A program made the position numbers and the translations under genes. Under the pieces are notes generated by a model. The model was not told the origin of the DNA. It saw only the letters and a program-made list of their open reading frames with translations, and ran no database searches. 14,741 nt of DNA from the NCBI GenBank assembly GCA_051001215.1, contig JBPCNP010000021.1:1-14741 (forward strand), given 5' to 3'. How positions within the stretch are numbered: position 1 is the stretch's first letter; each line of letters starts with the position of its first letter. Positions 6,391 to 12,913 of this stretch are shown piece after piece. Source of the stretch: DATAQC01 sp051001215 (GTDB taxonomy: Bacteria; Actinomycetota; Acidimicrobiia; Acidimicrobiales; AC-14).

Positions 6391-8228
6391 GCGACCTGGC
6401 CGCGGTCGTGCTGGCCCTGTCGGCGGCCGCCGGTGCGTGGATGGCGGCACCGTCCACCGGCGGGTTCCTTCCCCTCCTCGTCGCCGGGTCGGTCGCGTCC
6501 ACGGGCCTGGCCCTGCGGCGTCCGGCGTTGCTGTGCGTCGGCGTGGCCCTGGCCACGTCGGGCCTTGCCGCCAGGTCCTGGGCCGGGCTGCACCCGCCGG
6601 CCGACCGGACATGGTCGGGAGTAGCCACGCTCGTCACCGATCCGGCCCGGGTCTCGGGCGCCATGGGGGTGGTGGCACGAGTGGAGGGCAAACGGGTCCA
6701 GGCCTGGGCCCGGGGCTCGGCGGCCAACGAGCTGACCGATCGCCTGGCAGGCGAGCGGGTGCGTATGGCGGGCCGTCTGGGGCCCCTTCCCGAAACGACC
6801 CGAACCCGATTGGCGTACCGCCACGTGGCCGCCCAGCTGTCGGTGGAGCGGGTGGACGACTGGGCCCCGGGAAACCTGCCCAGCCGATGGGCCAACGGCA
6901 TCCGCCGCACGCTGCTGGCCGGCACGTCGTCGTTCCCGGCCGACCGGCGGGCCCTGTTCGCCGGCTTCGTCCTCGGCGACGGACGGGAGGAGGCGCCCGA
7001 GGTGGCCGACGACTTCCGGGCCTCCGGGCTCGCCCATCTCCTGGTCGTGTCGGGCGAGAACGTGGTGTTCGTCCTCGGCCTGTTCGCTCCTCTAATGCGC
7101 CGGCTCGGCCTCCGAGGCCGGCTCGTCCTCGGGCTGGCGGTACTGGGCCTGTTCGGCGTCCTCACCCGTTGGGAACCGTCGGTGCTGCGGGCCGAGGCCA
7201 TGGCCGCCCTCGCCCTCGTCGCCTCCACCCTCGGCCGGCCGGCGTCGGGCCTGCGCATCCTGGCCCTGGCTGTCACCGGCCTCCTCCTCGTCGATCCCCT
7301 TCTGATCACCTCCCTGGGCTTCGGCCTGTCGGTGGGGGCGTGCGCCGGTATCGCCGTGTTCTCCCGACCGCTCACCTCGGCCATTCCCGGTCCCCGGTCA
7401 GTGGCGTCGGCCGTGGGCGTGAGCCTCGCCGCCCAGGCCGGCGTGGCCCCCCTGCTGGTCCCGGCGTTCGGCAGCATCCCCCTCGTCACCATCCCCGCCA
7501 ACCTGATCGCCGTTCCCGCCGCCGGGCCTCTCACCGCGTGGGGCATGGCCGCCGGCATCCCCGCAGGTGTTGCCGCCCGGCTACCGCCCGGAACGGGTGG
7601 GGGGGTCTTCGCCGCCGCCGTGCACGTGCCCACCCGGCTGCTCCTCGCCTGGGTGGCCACCGTCGCGCGCCATGCCGCCACCGCTCCGCTCGGACGGCTG
7701 ACCACCACGCATCTGGTCGTCCTCGGGGTGGGCCTGGCTGTTGCCGGCCTCCTCACCGTCCATCGCCGGCGGTGGATGGCCGTGGTCGGTGTCGTCGTGG
7801 CCGGGGCTGTCACCGTGCCCGCCCTGGCCCCCGGGCCGCTCGACGGCCGGGCCCTGTCCCCCGGCGCCCGCCTCTGGCGTCGGGGCGGCGCCACAGTGGT
7901 CGTGGTCGACGGGGCCAGGCGGGCGACCGACATCCTCGCCGGTCTGCACGCAGCCGACGTCAGTCGCATCGACGTGGTCGTGGTCTGTCGCCCGGGGCCG
8001 GCGGCGGCGACCGTGGTCGGGCCGCTGTTGCGGCGGTTCCCGCCCCGGTTGCTGCTGGCCCCGGCCGGCTCCACCCTCGCAGGCGCAGTCGCCGCCGCCG
8101 CGGGACAGACCGTGGCCGTGGGGCCTCTCAGGCTCACGGTCGACGCCGTCGACCCCCGCCTGGTGGTGCGGCTCGGGCCAGCCGCCCCGCAGGCGGAGCC
8201 GGCGCCGGGCGACGCTGCCCCCGGGTAG
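6387..8228 (+). CDS. comEC: ComEC/Rec2 family DNA-uptake channel with degenerate C-terminal domain
   Basis: Multi-pass membrane protein proposed to form the channel for single-stranded DNA in competence. Two or three membrane segments lie within the first 60 residues, followed by an OB-like external domain (about 75-155). The Competence domain starts near 185. The family motif region is GFVLGDGRE then DDFRASGLAHLLVVSGENV (about 193-225), where most relatives have VSGLHV. Many hydrophobic helices follow to about 475. The last ~120 residues resemble the metallo-beta-lactamase-like tail (VVVVDGARRATDILAGLHAA, then RIDVVVVCRPGPAAATVVG at about 528-545). The usual HxHxDH ligands are absent: the expected THPHADH reads CRPGPAA. 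This makes nuclease activity by that domain unlikely. At 613 residues it is shorter than many full ComEC proteins. It overlaps comEA by 4 bases, and its TAG stop overlaps a -10-like hexamer for the next gene. Confidence 0.92.
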   Translation: MSDLAAVVLALSAAAGAWMAAPSTGGFLPLLVAGSVASTGLALRRPALLCVGVALATSGLAARSWAGLHPPADRTWSGVATLVTDPARVSGAMGVVARVEGKRVQAWARGSAANELTDRLAGERVRMAGRLGPLPETTRTRLAYRHVAAQLSVERVDDWAPGNLPSRWANGIRRTLLAGTSSFPADRRALFAGFVLGDGREEAPEVADDFRASGLAHLLVVSGENVVFVLGLFAPLMRRLGLRGRLVLGLAVLGLFGVLTRWEPSVLRAEAMAALALVASTLGRPASGLRILALAVTGLLLVDPLLITSLGFGLSVGACAGIAVFSRPLTSAIPGPRSVASAVGVSLAAQAGVAPLLVPAFGSIPLVTIPANLIAVPAAGPLTAWGMAAGIPAGVAARLPPGTGGGVFAAAVHVPTRLLLAWVATVARHAATAPLGRLTTTHLVVLGVGLAVAGLLTVHRRRWMAVVGVVVAGAVTVPALAPGPLDGRALSPGARLWRRGGATVVVVDGARRATDILAGLHAADVSRIDVVVVCRPGPAAATVVGPLLRRFPPRLLLAPAGSTLAGAVAAAAGQTVAVGPLRLTVDAVDPRLVVRLGPAAPQAEPAPGDAAPG

Positions 8229-8231
8229 CGT
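8226..8231 (+). promoter_or_regulatory. -10-like hexamer TAGCGT before folP-like gene
   Basis: TAGCGT fits TANNNT and ends 7 nt before the GTG at 8239, the spacing expected if the transcript starts on the start codon (leaderless). Its first three bases are the comEC stop codon. No Shine-Dalgarno sequence precedes the GTG, which is consistent. Confidence 0.45.
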
Positions 8232-8238
8232 CGCCGGG

Positions 8239-9069
8239 GTGAGGTTGACCCTGGGCGCGCGCGACTACGATGTCAGCACCCGCAGCCTGATCATGGGCAT
8301 CCTCAACCGGACGCCCGACTCGTTCTACGACGCCGGGGCCCACTTCGCCATGGACGCCTTCTGCCGGCGAGCAGAGGCGCTGGTTGGCGACGGAGCCGAC
8401 ATCCTCGACGTCGGCGGGGTCAAAGCCGGCCCGGGGCTGCCCGTCGGCATGGCCGAGGAGCTGGACCGGGTGGTACCAGGTGTCGAGGCGCTCTGTGCCC
8501 GCTTCGACGTGCCCGTGTCGGTGGACACCTGGCGGGCCGAGGTGGCCGCCGCCGCCTATGAGGCCGGGGCCGTCATCGGCAACGACATCAGCGGCTTCGC
8601 CGACCCGCAGTACCTCCCGGTGAGCGCGAGGGCGGGGGCCACGGTCGTGGCCACCCATATCCGCCTGGGGCCGCGGATCGCCGACCCTGATCCGTACTAC
8701 GAGGACCTGGTGACCGAGGTCCAGTACTTCCTCGCCGACTGCTGCCGCCGGGCCGAGATCGCCGGCATCACCCCCGAGCACATCGTCGTCGACGCCGGGC
8801 TCGACCTGGGGAAATCCGCCGGTCAATCGCTCACCCTCCTGCAGCAGTCCGCTCGACTGGCCGAGCTCGGGTACCCGCTGCTGCTCTCGGCCTCGAACAA
8901 GACCTTCCTCGGGCGCTTGCTCGACCTCGGCATCAACGAACGGCGGGAAGCATCGCTGTCGGCCGCGGCCATCGGCGTGATCGGCGGGGCCAGGATCGTG
9001 CGGGCCCACGATGTCCGCGGCACCCGGCGGGTCTGCGACGCAGTGGCAGCCGTCCTCGAATCGCCGTGA
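8239..9069 (+). CDS. Dihydropteroate synthase family protein, FolP2-like
   Basis: TIM-barrel protein of the DHPS family (276 residues). DHPS joins p-aminobenzoate to dihydropterin pyrophosphate in folate synthesis. Family residues are present: IMGILNRTPDSFYDAG (N23), GADILDVGGVKAGPG (D57), SVDTW (94-98), ND (115-116), VVDAGLDLGKS (D185, K192), SASNK (K221) and RAHDV (R255, H257). However, the loop that normally reads ESTRPG is VKAGPG, and DPGxGFGK is DAGLDLGK. These features, together with NRTPDSFYD and SVDTWRA, match the mycobacterial FolP2 type rather than FolP1. The M. leprae FolP2 was reported not to act as a DHPS, so folate synthesis should not be assumed. The GTG at 8239 is chosen for the leaderless -10 spacing; a TTG at 8245 is an alternative. 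No other folate gene is nearby. It lies between comEC and holA, with its stop 45 bases before holA. Confidence 0.85.
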   Translation: MRLTLGARDYDVSTRSLIMGILNRTPDSFYDAGAHFAMDAFCRRAEALVGDGADILDVGGVKAGPGLPVGMAEELDRVVPGVEALCARFDVPVSVDTWRAEVAAAAYEAGAVIGNDISGFADPQYLPVSARAGATVVATHIRLGPRIADPDPYYEDLVTEVQYFLADCCRRAEIAGITPEHIVVDAGLDLGKSAGQSLTLLQQSARLAELGYPLLLSASNKTFLGRLLDLGINERREASLSAAAIGVIGGARIVRAHDVRGTRRVCDAVAAVLESP

Positions 9070-9118
9070 GCCAGGCCTTCGTGAGCACAGGACCCTCGTG
9101 AGCACAGGATCCCGGTGA
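9066..9118 (+). repeat. Tandem 17-nt GTGAGCACAGGA start modules before holA
   Basis: Two 17-base units (9081-9097 and 9098-9114) begin with GTGAGCACAGGAYCC and are followed by the holA start GTGAGCAC at 9115. Each unit ends with AGGA plus 5 bases before the next GTG, so each looks like a ribosome-binding site and start codon. Each six-codon frame (VSTGPS, VSTGSR) ends in a TGA overlapping the next GTG as GTGA. A further GTG at 9066 overlaps the folP-like stop and is in frame with 9081, giving VSQAFVSTGPS. The chain therefore links the upstream stop to the holA start through consecutive 4-base overlaps. Confidence 0.85.
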
Positions 9119-10119
9119 GCACGAGCGAGGCCGTCTTCCCCGCCTATTTGGTCCGGGGGGACGACCCCATCGTGAGCGGTGACGAGGTCAGGGCCCTGGT
9201 CGCCGAGCTCGTGGGCGGGGCCGACCCCGCCTTCGCCGTCGAGGATCTGAGCGGCGACGAGTACTCCCTGGCCGCCGTGGTCGAAGCGGCCCAGACCCCA
9301 CCGTTCTTCGGTGACCGGCGAGTGGTGGTGGCCCGTGGCGTCGGGCGCTTCACCACCGCCGAGGCTGCGCCCCTCGTCTCGTACCTGGCCGATCCTCTCC
9401 CCACCAGCACCGTCGTCCTGGTCTCCGGAGGTGGTCAGCTCCCGCGCTCGCTGGTCGACGCCGTGCGCAAGGTGGGCCATGTCGTCGACACCGCCGTGCC
9501 CGGGGGTCGGGGCCGGACCAGCTGGATCGCCACCCGCCTGCGCGAAGGCCCAGTGCGCCTCGACGCCCAGGCGACTGCCCTGGTGACGGCTCACCTGGGC
9601 GACGAGGTGGGACGACTCGGGTCGCTGCTCACCCTTCTCGCCGCCGCCCACGGACCGGGGTCACGCCTGGGGGCCGAGGAAGTCACACCGTTCCTGGGCC
9701 AGGCCGGGCCCGTTGCCCCGTGGGAGCTCACCGACGCCATCGACTCCGGCGACGTGGCTGCGGCCCTCGACCACCTCCACCGCCTCGTGCGCGCCGGCGG
9801 CCGCCACCCGCTCGTGGTCACGGCCACGCTCCACACCCACTACGCCCGCATGCTGCGCCTCGACGGGGCCGGCATCGCCGACGAGAAGTCGGCCGCCGCC
9901 GCCCTGGGCATGACGGGGTCGACCTTTCCCGCCAAGAAGGCTTTGGCCCAGTCCAGGCGGCTCGGCCACCAGGGCGTGGCCCGCGCCATCACCTGGTTGG
10001 CCGACGCCGACCTGGCCCTGAAGGGAGCCGTCGACTGGCCCCCCGAGGCCGTCCTCGAGGTGCTGGTGGCTCGTCTCTGCCGGCTGACGCCCCGTCCCGC
10101 GGGGGCCGGCCGCCGTTGA
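9115..10119 (+). CDS. holA: DNA polymerase III subunit delta
   Basis: Clamp-loader delta subunit, which opens the beta sliding clamp in the replisome. The N-terminal region FPAYLVRGDDPIVSGDEVRAL and the segment AVVEAAQTPPFFGDRRVVVARG are characteristic, and the middle reads VVLVSGGGQLPRSLVDAV. The C-terminal helical collar (about 200-334) includes WELTDAIDSGDVAAALDHLH, then HPLVVTATLHTHYARML and WLADADLALKGAV. At 334 residues it is normal for the family. It lacks a Walker A motif, as delta subunits do. The GTG at 9115 is preceded by AGGA (9106-9109) with 5-nt spacing and is the last of a chain of GTGA starts. It converges on rpsT with 58 bases between stops. The order comEA-comEC-holA-rpsT-lepA is a common bacterial neighbourhood. 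Confidence 0.93.
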   Translation: MSTSEAVFPAYLVRGDDPIVSGDEVRALVAELVGGADPAFAVEDLSGDEYSLAAVVEAAQTPPFFGDRRVVVARGVGRFTTAEAAPLVSYLADPLPTSTVVLVSGGGQLPRSLVDAVRKVGHVVDTAVPGGRGRTSWIATRLREGPVRLDAQATALVTAHLGDEVGRLGSLLTLLAAAHGPGSRLGAEEVTPFLGQAGPVAPWELTDAIDSGDVAAALDHLHRLVRAGGRHPLVVTATLHTHYARMLRLDGAGIADEKSAAAALGMTGSTFPAKKALAQSRRLGHQGVARAITWLADADLALKGAVDWPPEAVLEVLVARLCRLTPRPAGAGRR

Positions 10120-10177
10120 GCTGAGGGCTGACGGGTTACGGGAAGGAACTGCGCTCGCCGGGGGCGGCCAGGAAGGT

Positions 10178-10447
10178 TCAGGCCGACGGTTTGGCCGCGG
10201 CCAGGCGCTTCATGAGGCGAGCCTTGCGGTTGGACGCCTGGTTCTTGTGGATGACGCCCTTGGCCGCGGCCTTGTCAATGCGCTTCACGGCCAGACGGAC
10301 CGCCTCGCCGGTGTCCTCGGCGCCGCTCTCGGCGTGATGGACGGCGGTCTTGACGCGCGTCTTCAACTCCGAGCGCACCGCCTTGTTGCGGACACGCCGA
10401 CGTTCGTTCTGACGGTTGCGCTTGATCTGGCTGCGGATATTGGCCAT
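10178..10447 (-). CDS. rpsT: 30S ribosomal protein S20
   Basis: Small basic primary-binding protein of the 30S subunit (89 residues). MANIRSQIKRNRQNERRRVR is the usual N-terminus, followed by NKAVRSELKTRVK and the C-terminal GVIHKNQASNRKARLMKRLA, all typical of S20. ATG start. On the minus strand TAAGGT (10462-10457) lies 9 nt upstream and could be the -10 of a nearly leaderless transcript. It is convergent with holA and divergent from the WapI-like gene. Confidence 0.97.
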   Translation of the reverse strand: MANIRSQIKRNRQNERRRVRNKAVRSELKTRVKTAVHHAESGAEDTGEAVRLAVKRIDKAAAKGVIHKNQASNRKARLMKRLAAAKPSA

Positions 10448-10456
10448 GGCCCGCCA

Positions 10457-10462
10457 ACCTTA
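10457..10462 (-). promoter_or_regulatory. -10-like hexamer TAAGGT before rpsT
   Basis: TAAGGT fits TANNNT and ends 9 nt before the rpsT ATG at 10447, implying a leader of only about 2-3 nt. The call rests on consensus and spacing only. Confidence 0.35.
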
Positions 10463-10519
10463 CCCCGAGACGACCGGTCCCGATCACCTGCGCCACGGCC
10501 GGGCCCACCGGTCCCCGGA

Positions 10520-10525
10520 CACAAT
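10520..10525 (+). promoter_or_regulatory. -10-like hexamer CACAAT before the WapI-like gene
   Basis: CACAAT matches TATAAT at four of six positions and ends 7 nt before the ATG at 10533, the same spacing as at the PAC2 and folP-like starts. AGGGG (10526-10530) lies too close to the ATG to be a normal ribosome-binding site. Confidence 0.35.
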
Positions 10526-10532
10526 AGGGGCG

Positions 10533-10997
10533 ATGGAGCTGCGCGGCCGGGAGGGAAACGCCTTGACGCTGTCGATCGTCGGCTACCGGTTTCCCGACCA
10601 GGCCGTCGACCCCTGGGAGTCCAACGCCCTCCTGGTGGCGCTGCGGGTCGTGTCCCCCCACGGCACCTGGGAGGTGGTCGACCCGTGCCTCACCACGTGG
10701 GAGGCGGCCGAGCTGGCCTCGTTGTTGACGGCGTTCGCCGTGACCGGTGACCGCATGGCGGCCACGCTGACCGCACCCAACCTGACCGTGTCGGCGTCGG
10801 CCGCCACCGCCTCGACCATCGCCCTGCGGGCCTGCTTCGAGCTCGAGCAGCGCCCGCCGTGGTTGGCCGCGGTGGGCGGCGACGGCGAGCTGTGCGTGGA
10901 CCTGGAGGTGTCCACCGGCGACGCCGTGGTCGCAGCCGCATCGCTGCGGGACGACCTGGTCCGCTTCCCCCAGCGGGGCGACGACCCCACGATCTGA
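10533..10997 (+). CDS. WapI-like family protein, function unknown
   Basis: 154 residues, no membrane segment. The pattern LTLSIVGYRFPD (11-22), DPWESNALLV (26-35), WEVVDPCLTTWEAAELASLL (46-65), APNL (81-84) and ELEQRPPW (103-110) resembles proteins annotated as the WapI immunity family. In Bacillus, WapI protects against the contact-dependent toxin WapA. No toxin gene is visible nearby, and relatives also occur as lone genes in actinobacteria, so an immunity role should not be assumed. I recognise the family from memory of its motifs, so the assignment is tentative. The frame is open upstream, but the ATG at 10533 follows a -10-like hexamer at leaderless spacing. The stop lies inside a 16-base tandem duplication (10989-11020). 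It sits between rpsT and lepA, genes that are often adjacent. Confidence 0.6.
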   Translation: MELRGREGNALTLSIVGYRFPDQAVDPWESNALLVALRVVSPHGTWEVVDPCLTTWEAAELASLLTAFAVTGDRMAATLTAPNLTVSASAATASTIALRACFELEQRPPWLAAVGGDGELCVDLEVSTGDAVVAAASLRDDLVRFPQRGDDPTI

Positions 10998-11020
10998 CCC
11001 GGTGACGATCTGACCCGGTG
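10989..11020. repeat. 16-bp perfect tandem duplication
   Basis: ACGATCTGACCCGGTG occurs twice in a row (10989-11004 and 11005-11020). The first copy contains the stop codon of the WapI-like gene, and the second lies in the gap before lepA. Confidence 0.9.
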
Positions 11021-11042
11021 ATCCGGCGCGCGGCGCCGGCCG

Positions 11043-11048
11043 TAGCAT
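11043..11048 (+). promoter_or_regulatory. -10-like hexamer TAGCAT before lepA
   Basis: TAGCAT fits TANNNT. With a 7-8 nt spacing, transcription would begin at 11056-11057, that is, at the ATG of a ten-codon leader frame. If so, the ATG at 11047 lies inside the promoter and cannot start LepA. Confidence 0.4.
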
Positions 11049-11056
11049 GGGCGGGA

Positions 11057-11089
11057 ATGTCCAGCGGCGTCGGAACTCCCTTTTCGTGA
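11057..11089 (+). other. Ten-codon leader frame overlapping the lepA start
   Basis: An ATG at 11057 opens the frame MSSGVGTPFS, whose TGA (11087-11089) overlaps the GTG at 11086 as GTGA. It lies 8 nt after the TAGCAT hexamer, so it could be translated from a leaderless mRNA and coupled to lepA. This is inferred from the arrangement. Confidence 0.4.
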
Positions 11090-12870
11090 TCCCCCTCGAT
11101 CGGACGCGCAATCTCGCCGTCATCAGTCACATCGACCACGGCAAGACGACGTTGTCGGACCGCATCCTGGAGCTGACGGGTGCCGTCGACCCCCGTGACA
11201 TGCGCGCCCAGTACCTCGACTCGATGGACATCGAGCGCGAGCGGGGCATCACCATCAAGGCCCAGAACGTGCGCCTGCAGTGGAAGGGCCATGTTCTCCA
11301 CCTCATCGACACGCCCGGCCACGTCGACTTCGGCTACGAGGTGTCGCGCTCGCTGGCCGCCTGCGAGGGGGCCATCCTCCTCGTCGACGCCACCCAGGGT
11401 ATCGAGGCCCAGACGCTGGCCAACTGCTACGCGGCCATCGAGGCCGACCTCGAGATCGTCGCCGCGGTGAACAAGATCGACCTGGCCGTGGCCGAGCCGG
11501 AGCGGGTCTCTGAGGAGATCGAAAAGGTCCTGGGCATCGGGGCCGACACCATCCTTCGCATCAGCGCCAAGACCGGCCTCGGCGTGCCCGAGCTACTCGA
11601 TGCCGTCATCGAGCGCATCCCCCCGCCCACCGGCGACGCCGACGCTCCCCTCCAGGGCCTCATCTTCGACTCCTACTACGACCAGTACCGGGGCGTGGTC
11701 AGCGCCGTGCGGGTGATGAACGGCGTGCTCCGCACCGACAGCCGGCTGCGGTTCATGCAGGCCGGGGTGACCCACGACGCCGAGGAGGTCGGGGCCCGCA
11801 CGCCGACCCCCGTGCCCGTCGCCGAGTTGGGCCCGGGTGAGGTCGGCTATCTGGTCGCCGGGGTCAAGGACGTGGGCGAGGCCCGTTCGGGTGAGACGGT
11901 GACCGACGCCGCCCGCCCCGCGGCCGAGGCGCTGGTGGGCTACCGCGACCCCCAGCCCATGGTGTTCTGCGGCCTCTACCCCATCGAGGGCGACGACTTC
12001 GCCGCATTGCGTGATGCCCTGGAGAAGCTGCGGCTCAACGACTCGTCGGTCACCTACGAGCCCGAGACCTCGGGGGTCCTCGGCTTCGGGTTCCGCTGCG
12101 GGTTCCTCGGGCTGTTGCACATGGAGATCGTGCGGGAACGCCTCGAACGCGAGTTCAACCTGGCCCTCATCGCCACCGCTCCCTCGGTGGCCTACATGGT
12201 GACGCTGAACGACGGCACGACCGTCGAGGTCGACAATCCGGCCGACATGCCCACGGCCAACCACGTGGATTTCGTGGAGGAGCCCTTTCTCAACGCCACC
12301 CTCCTCCTGCCCACCGAGTACACGGGCCCGGTGATGGAGCTCTGCCAGGGCAAACGGGCCGACATGGTGAAGATGGAGTACCTCTCGCCCGAGCGGGTCG
12401 AGCTCATCTACCGGATACCCCTGGCCGAGGTCGTCGTCGACTTCTTCGACGCCCTCAAGAGCCGCACCAAGGGCTACGCCAGCCTCGACTACGAGCCGTC
12501 GGGCTACGAGCGCAGTGACCTGGTGAAGATCGACGTGCTCCTCAACGGCGTTCCCGCGGACGCCTTCAGCACCATCATCCACAAGTCCAAGGCCTACGAC
12601 TACGGGCGCAAGATGACCGACAAGCTGCGCGAGCTCATCCCCCGCCAGCTCTTCGACGTGCCCATCCAGGCCACCATCGGCAGTCGCATCATCGCCCGCC
12701 AGACGGTCAAGGCCCGCCGCAAGGACGTCATCGCCAAGTGCTACGGCGGCGACATCACCCGCAAGAACAAGCTCCTGGAGAAGCAGAAAGAGGGCAAGCG
12801 CCGCATGAAGAGCATCGGCCGGGTGGAAGTGCCCCAGGAGGCCTTCATCTCCGCCCTCCGCCTCGATTGA
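11086..12870 (+). CDS. lepA: Elongation factor 4 (LepA GTPase)
   Basis: Ribosome-binding translational GTPase related to EF-G, linked to back-translocation and to initiation or assembly of the 30S subunit. In the GTG-start numbering (594 residues), G1 is SHIDHGKT (14-21), the switch I region contains ERERGIT (50-56), G3 is DTPGHVDF (75-82) and G4 is NKID (129-132), with G5 in SAK. The LepA-specific C-terminus follows, ending GRVEVPQEAFISALRLD. The GTG at 11086 gives the standard N-terminus MIPLDRTRNLAVISHIDHGK. An ATG at 11047 in the same frame would add 13 unconserved residues and overlaps a -10-like hexamer, so I prefer 11086, though this is not certain. The GTG overlaps the stop of a ten-codon leader frame. 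A hairpin follows the stop. Confidence 0.95.
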   Translation: MIPLDRTRNLAVISHIDHGKTTLSDRILELTGAVDPRDMRAQYLDSMDIERERGITIKAQNVRLQWKGHVLHLIDTPGHVDFGYEVSRSLAACEGAILLVDATQGIEAQTLANCYAAIEADLEIVAAVNKIDLAVAEPERVSEEIEKVLGIGADTILRISAKTGLGVPELLDAVIERIPPPTGDADAPLQGLIFDSYYDQYRGVVSAVRVMNGVLRTDSRLRFMQAGVTHDAEEVGARTPTPVPVAELGPGEVGYLVAGVKDVGEARSGETVTDAARPAAEALVGYRDPQPMVFCGLYPIEGDDFAALRDALEKLRLNDSSVTYEPETSGVLGFGFRCGFLGLLHMEIVRERLEREFNLALIATAPSVAYMVTLNDGTTVEVDNPADMPTANHVDFVEEPFLNATLLLPTEYTGPVMELCQGKRADMVKMEYLSPERVELIYRIPLAEVVVDFFDALKSRTKGYASLDYEPSGYERSDLVKIDVLLNGVPADAFSTIIHKSKAYDYGRKMTDKLRELIPRQLFDVPIQATIGSRIIARQTVKARRKDVIAKCYGGDITRKNKLLEKQKEGKRRMKSIGRVEVPQEAFISALRLD

Positions 12871-12880
12871 CCTCGTGCCC

Positions 12881-12903
12881 CCGCCAGGACATCGGCCTGG
12901 CGG
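12881..12903 (+). terminator. GC hairpin after lepA
   Basis: CCGCCAGG (12881-12888) and CCTGGCGG (12896-12903) form a perfect 8-bp stem with a 7-base loop, 11 bases after the lepA stop. No T tract follows, so it may be a terminator of the U-less type reported for GC-rich actinobacteria, or simply an mRNA 3'-end hairpin. The photolyase ATG lies 11 bases further on. Confidence 0.45.
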
Positions 12904-12913
12904 CCCGGGCCCG

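Noticed and set aside
6311..8137. Long minus-strand open frame opposite comEA/comEC (608 codons)
   Set aside because: The translation is Arg/Thr/Pro-rich low complexity with no domain, whereas the plus strand carries clear ComEA and ComEC signatures.
8134..9651. Minus-strand open frame across folP-like and holA (505 codons)
   Set aside because: It is a shadow of two well-supported genes, with no family motif and no credible start context.
10120..10177. Terminator between convergent holA and rpsT
   Set aside because: I found no convincing inverted repeat or T tract in this 58-base gap, so none is annotated.
11593..12582. Minus-strand open frame within lepA
   Set aside because: Antisense shadow of a highly conserved LepA sequence.
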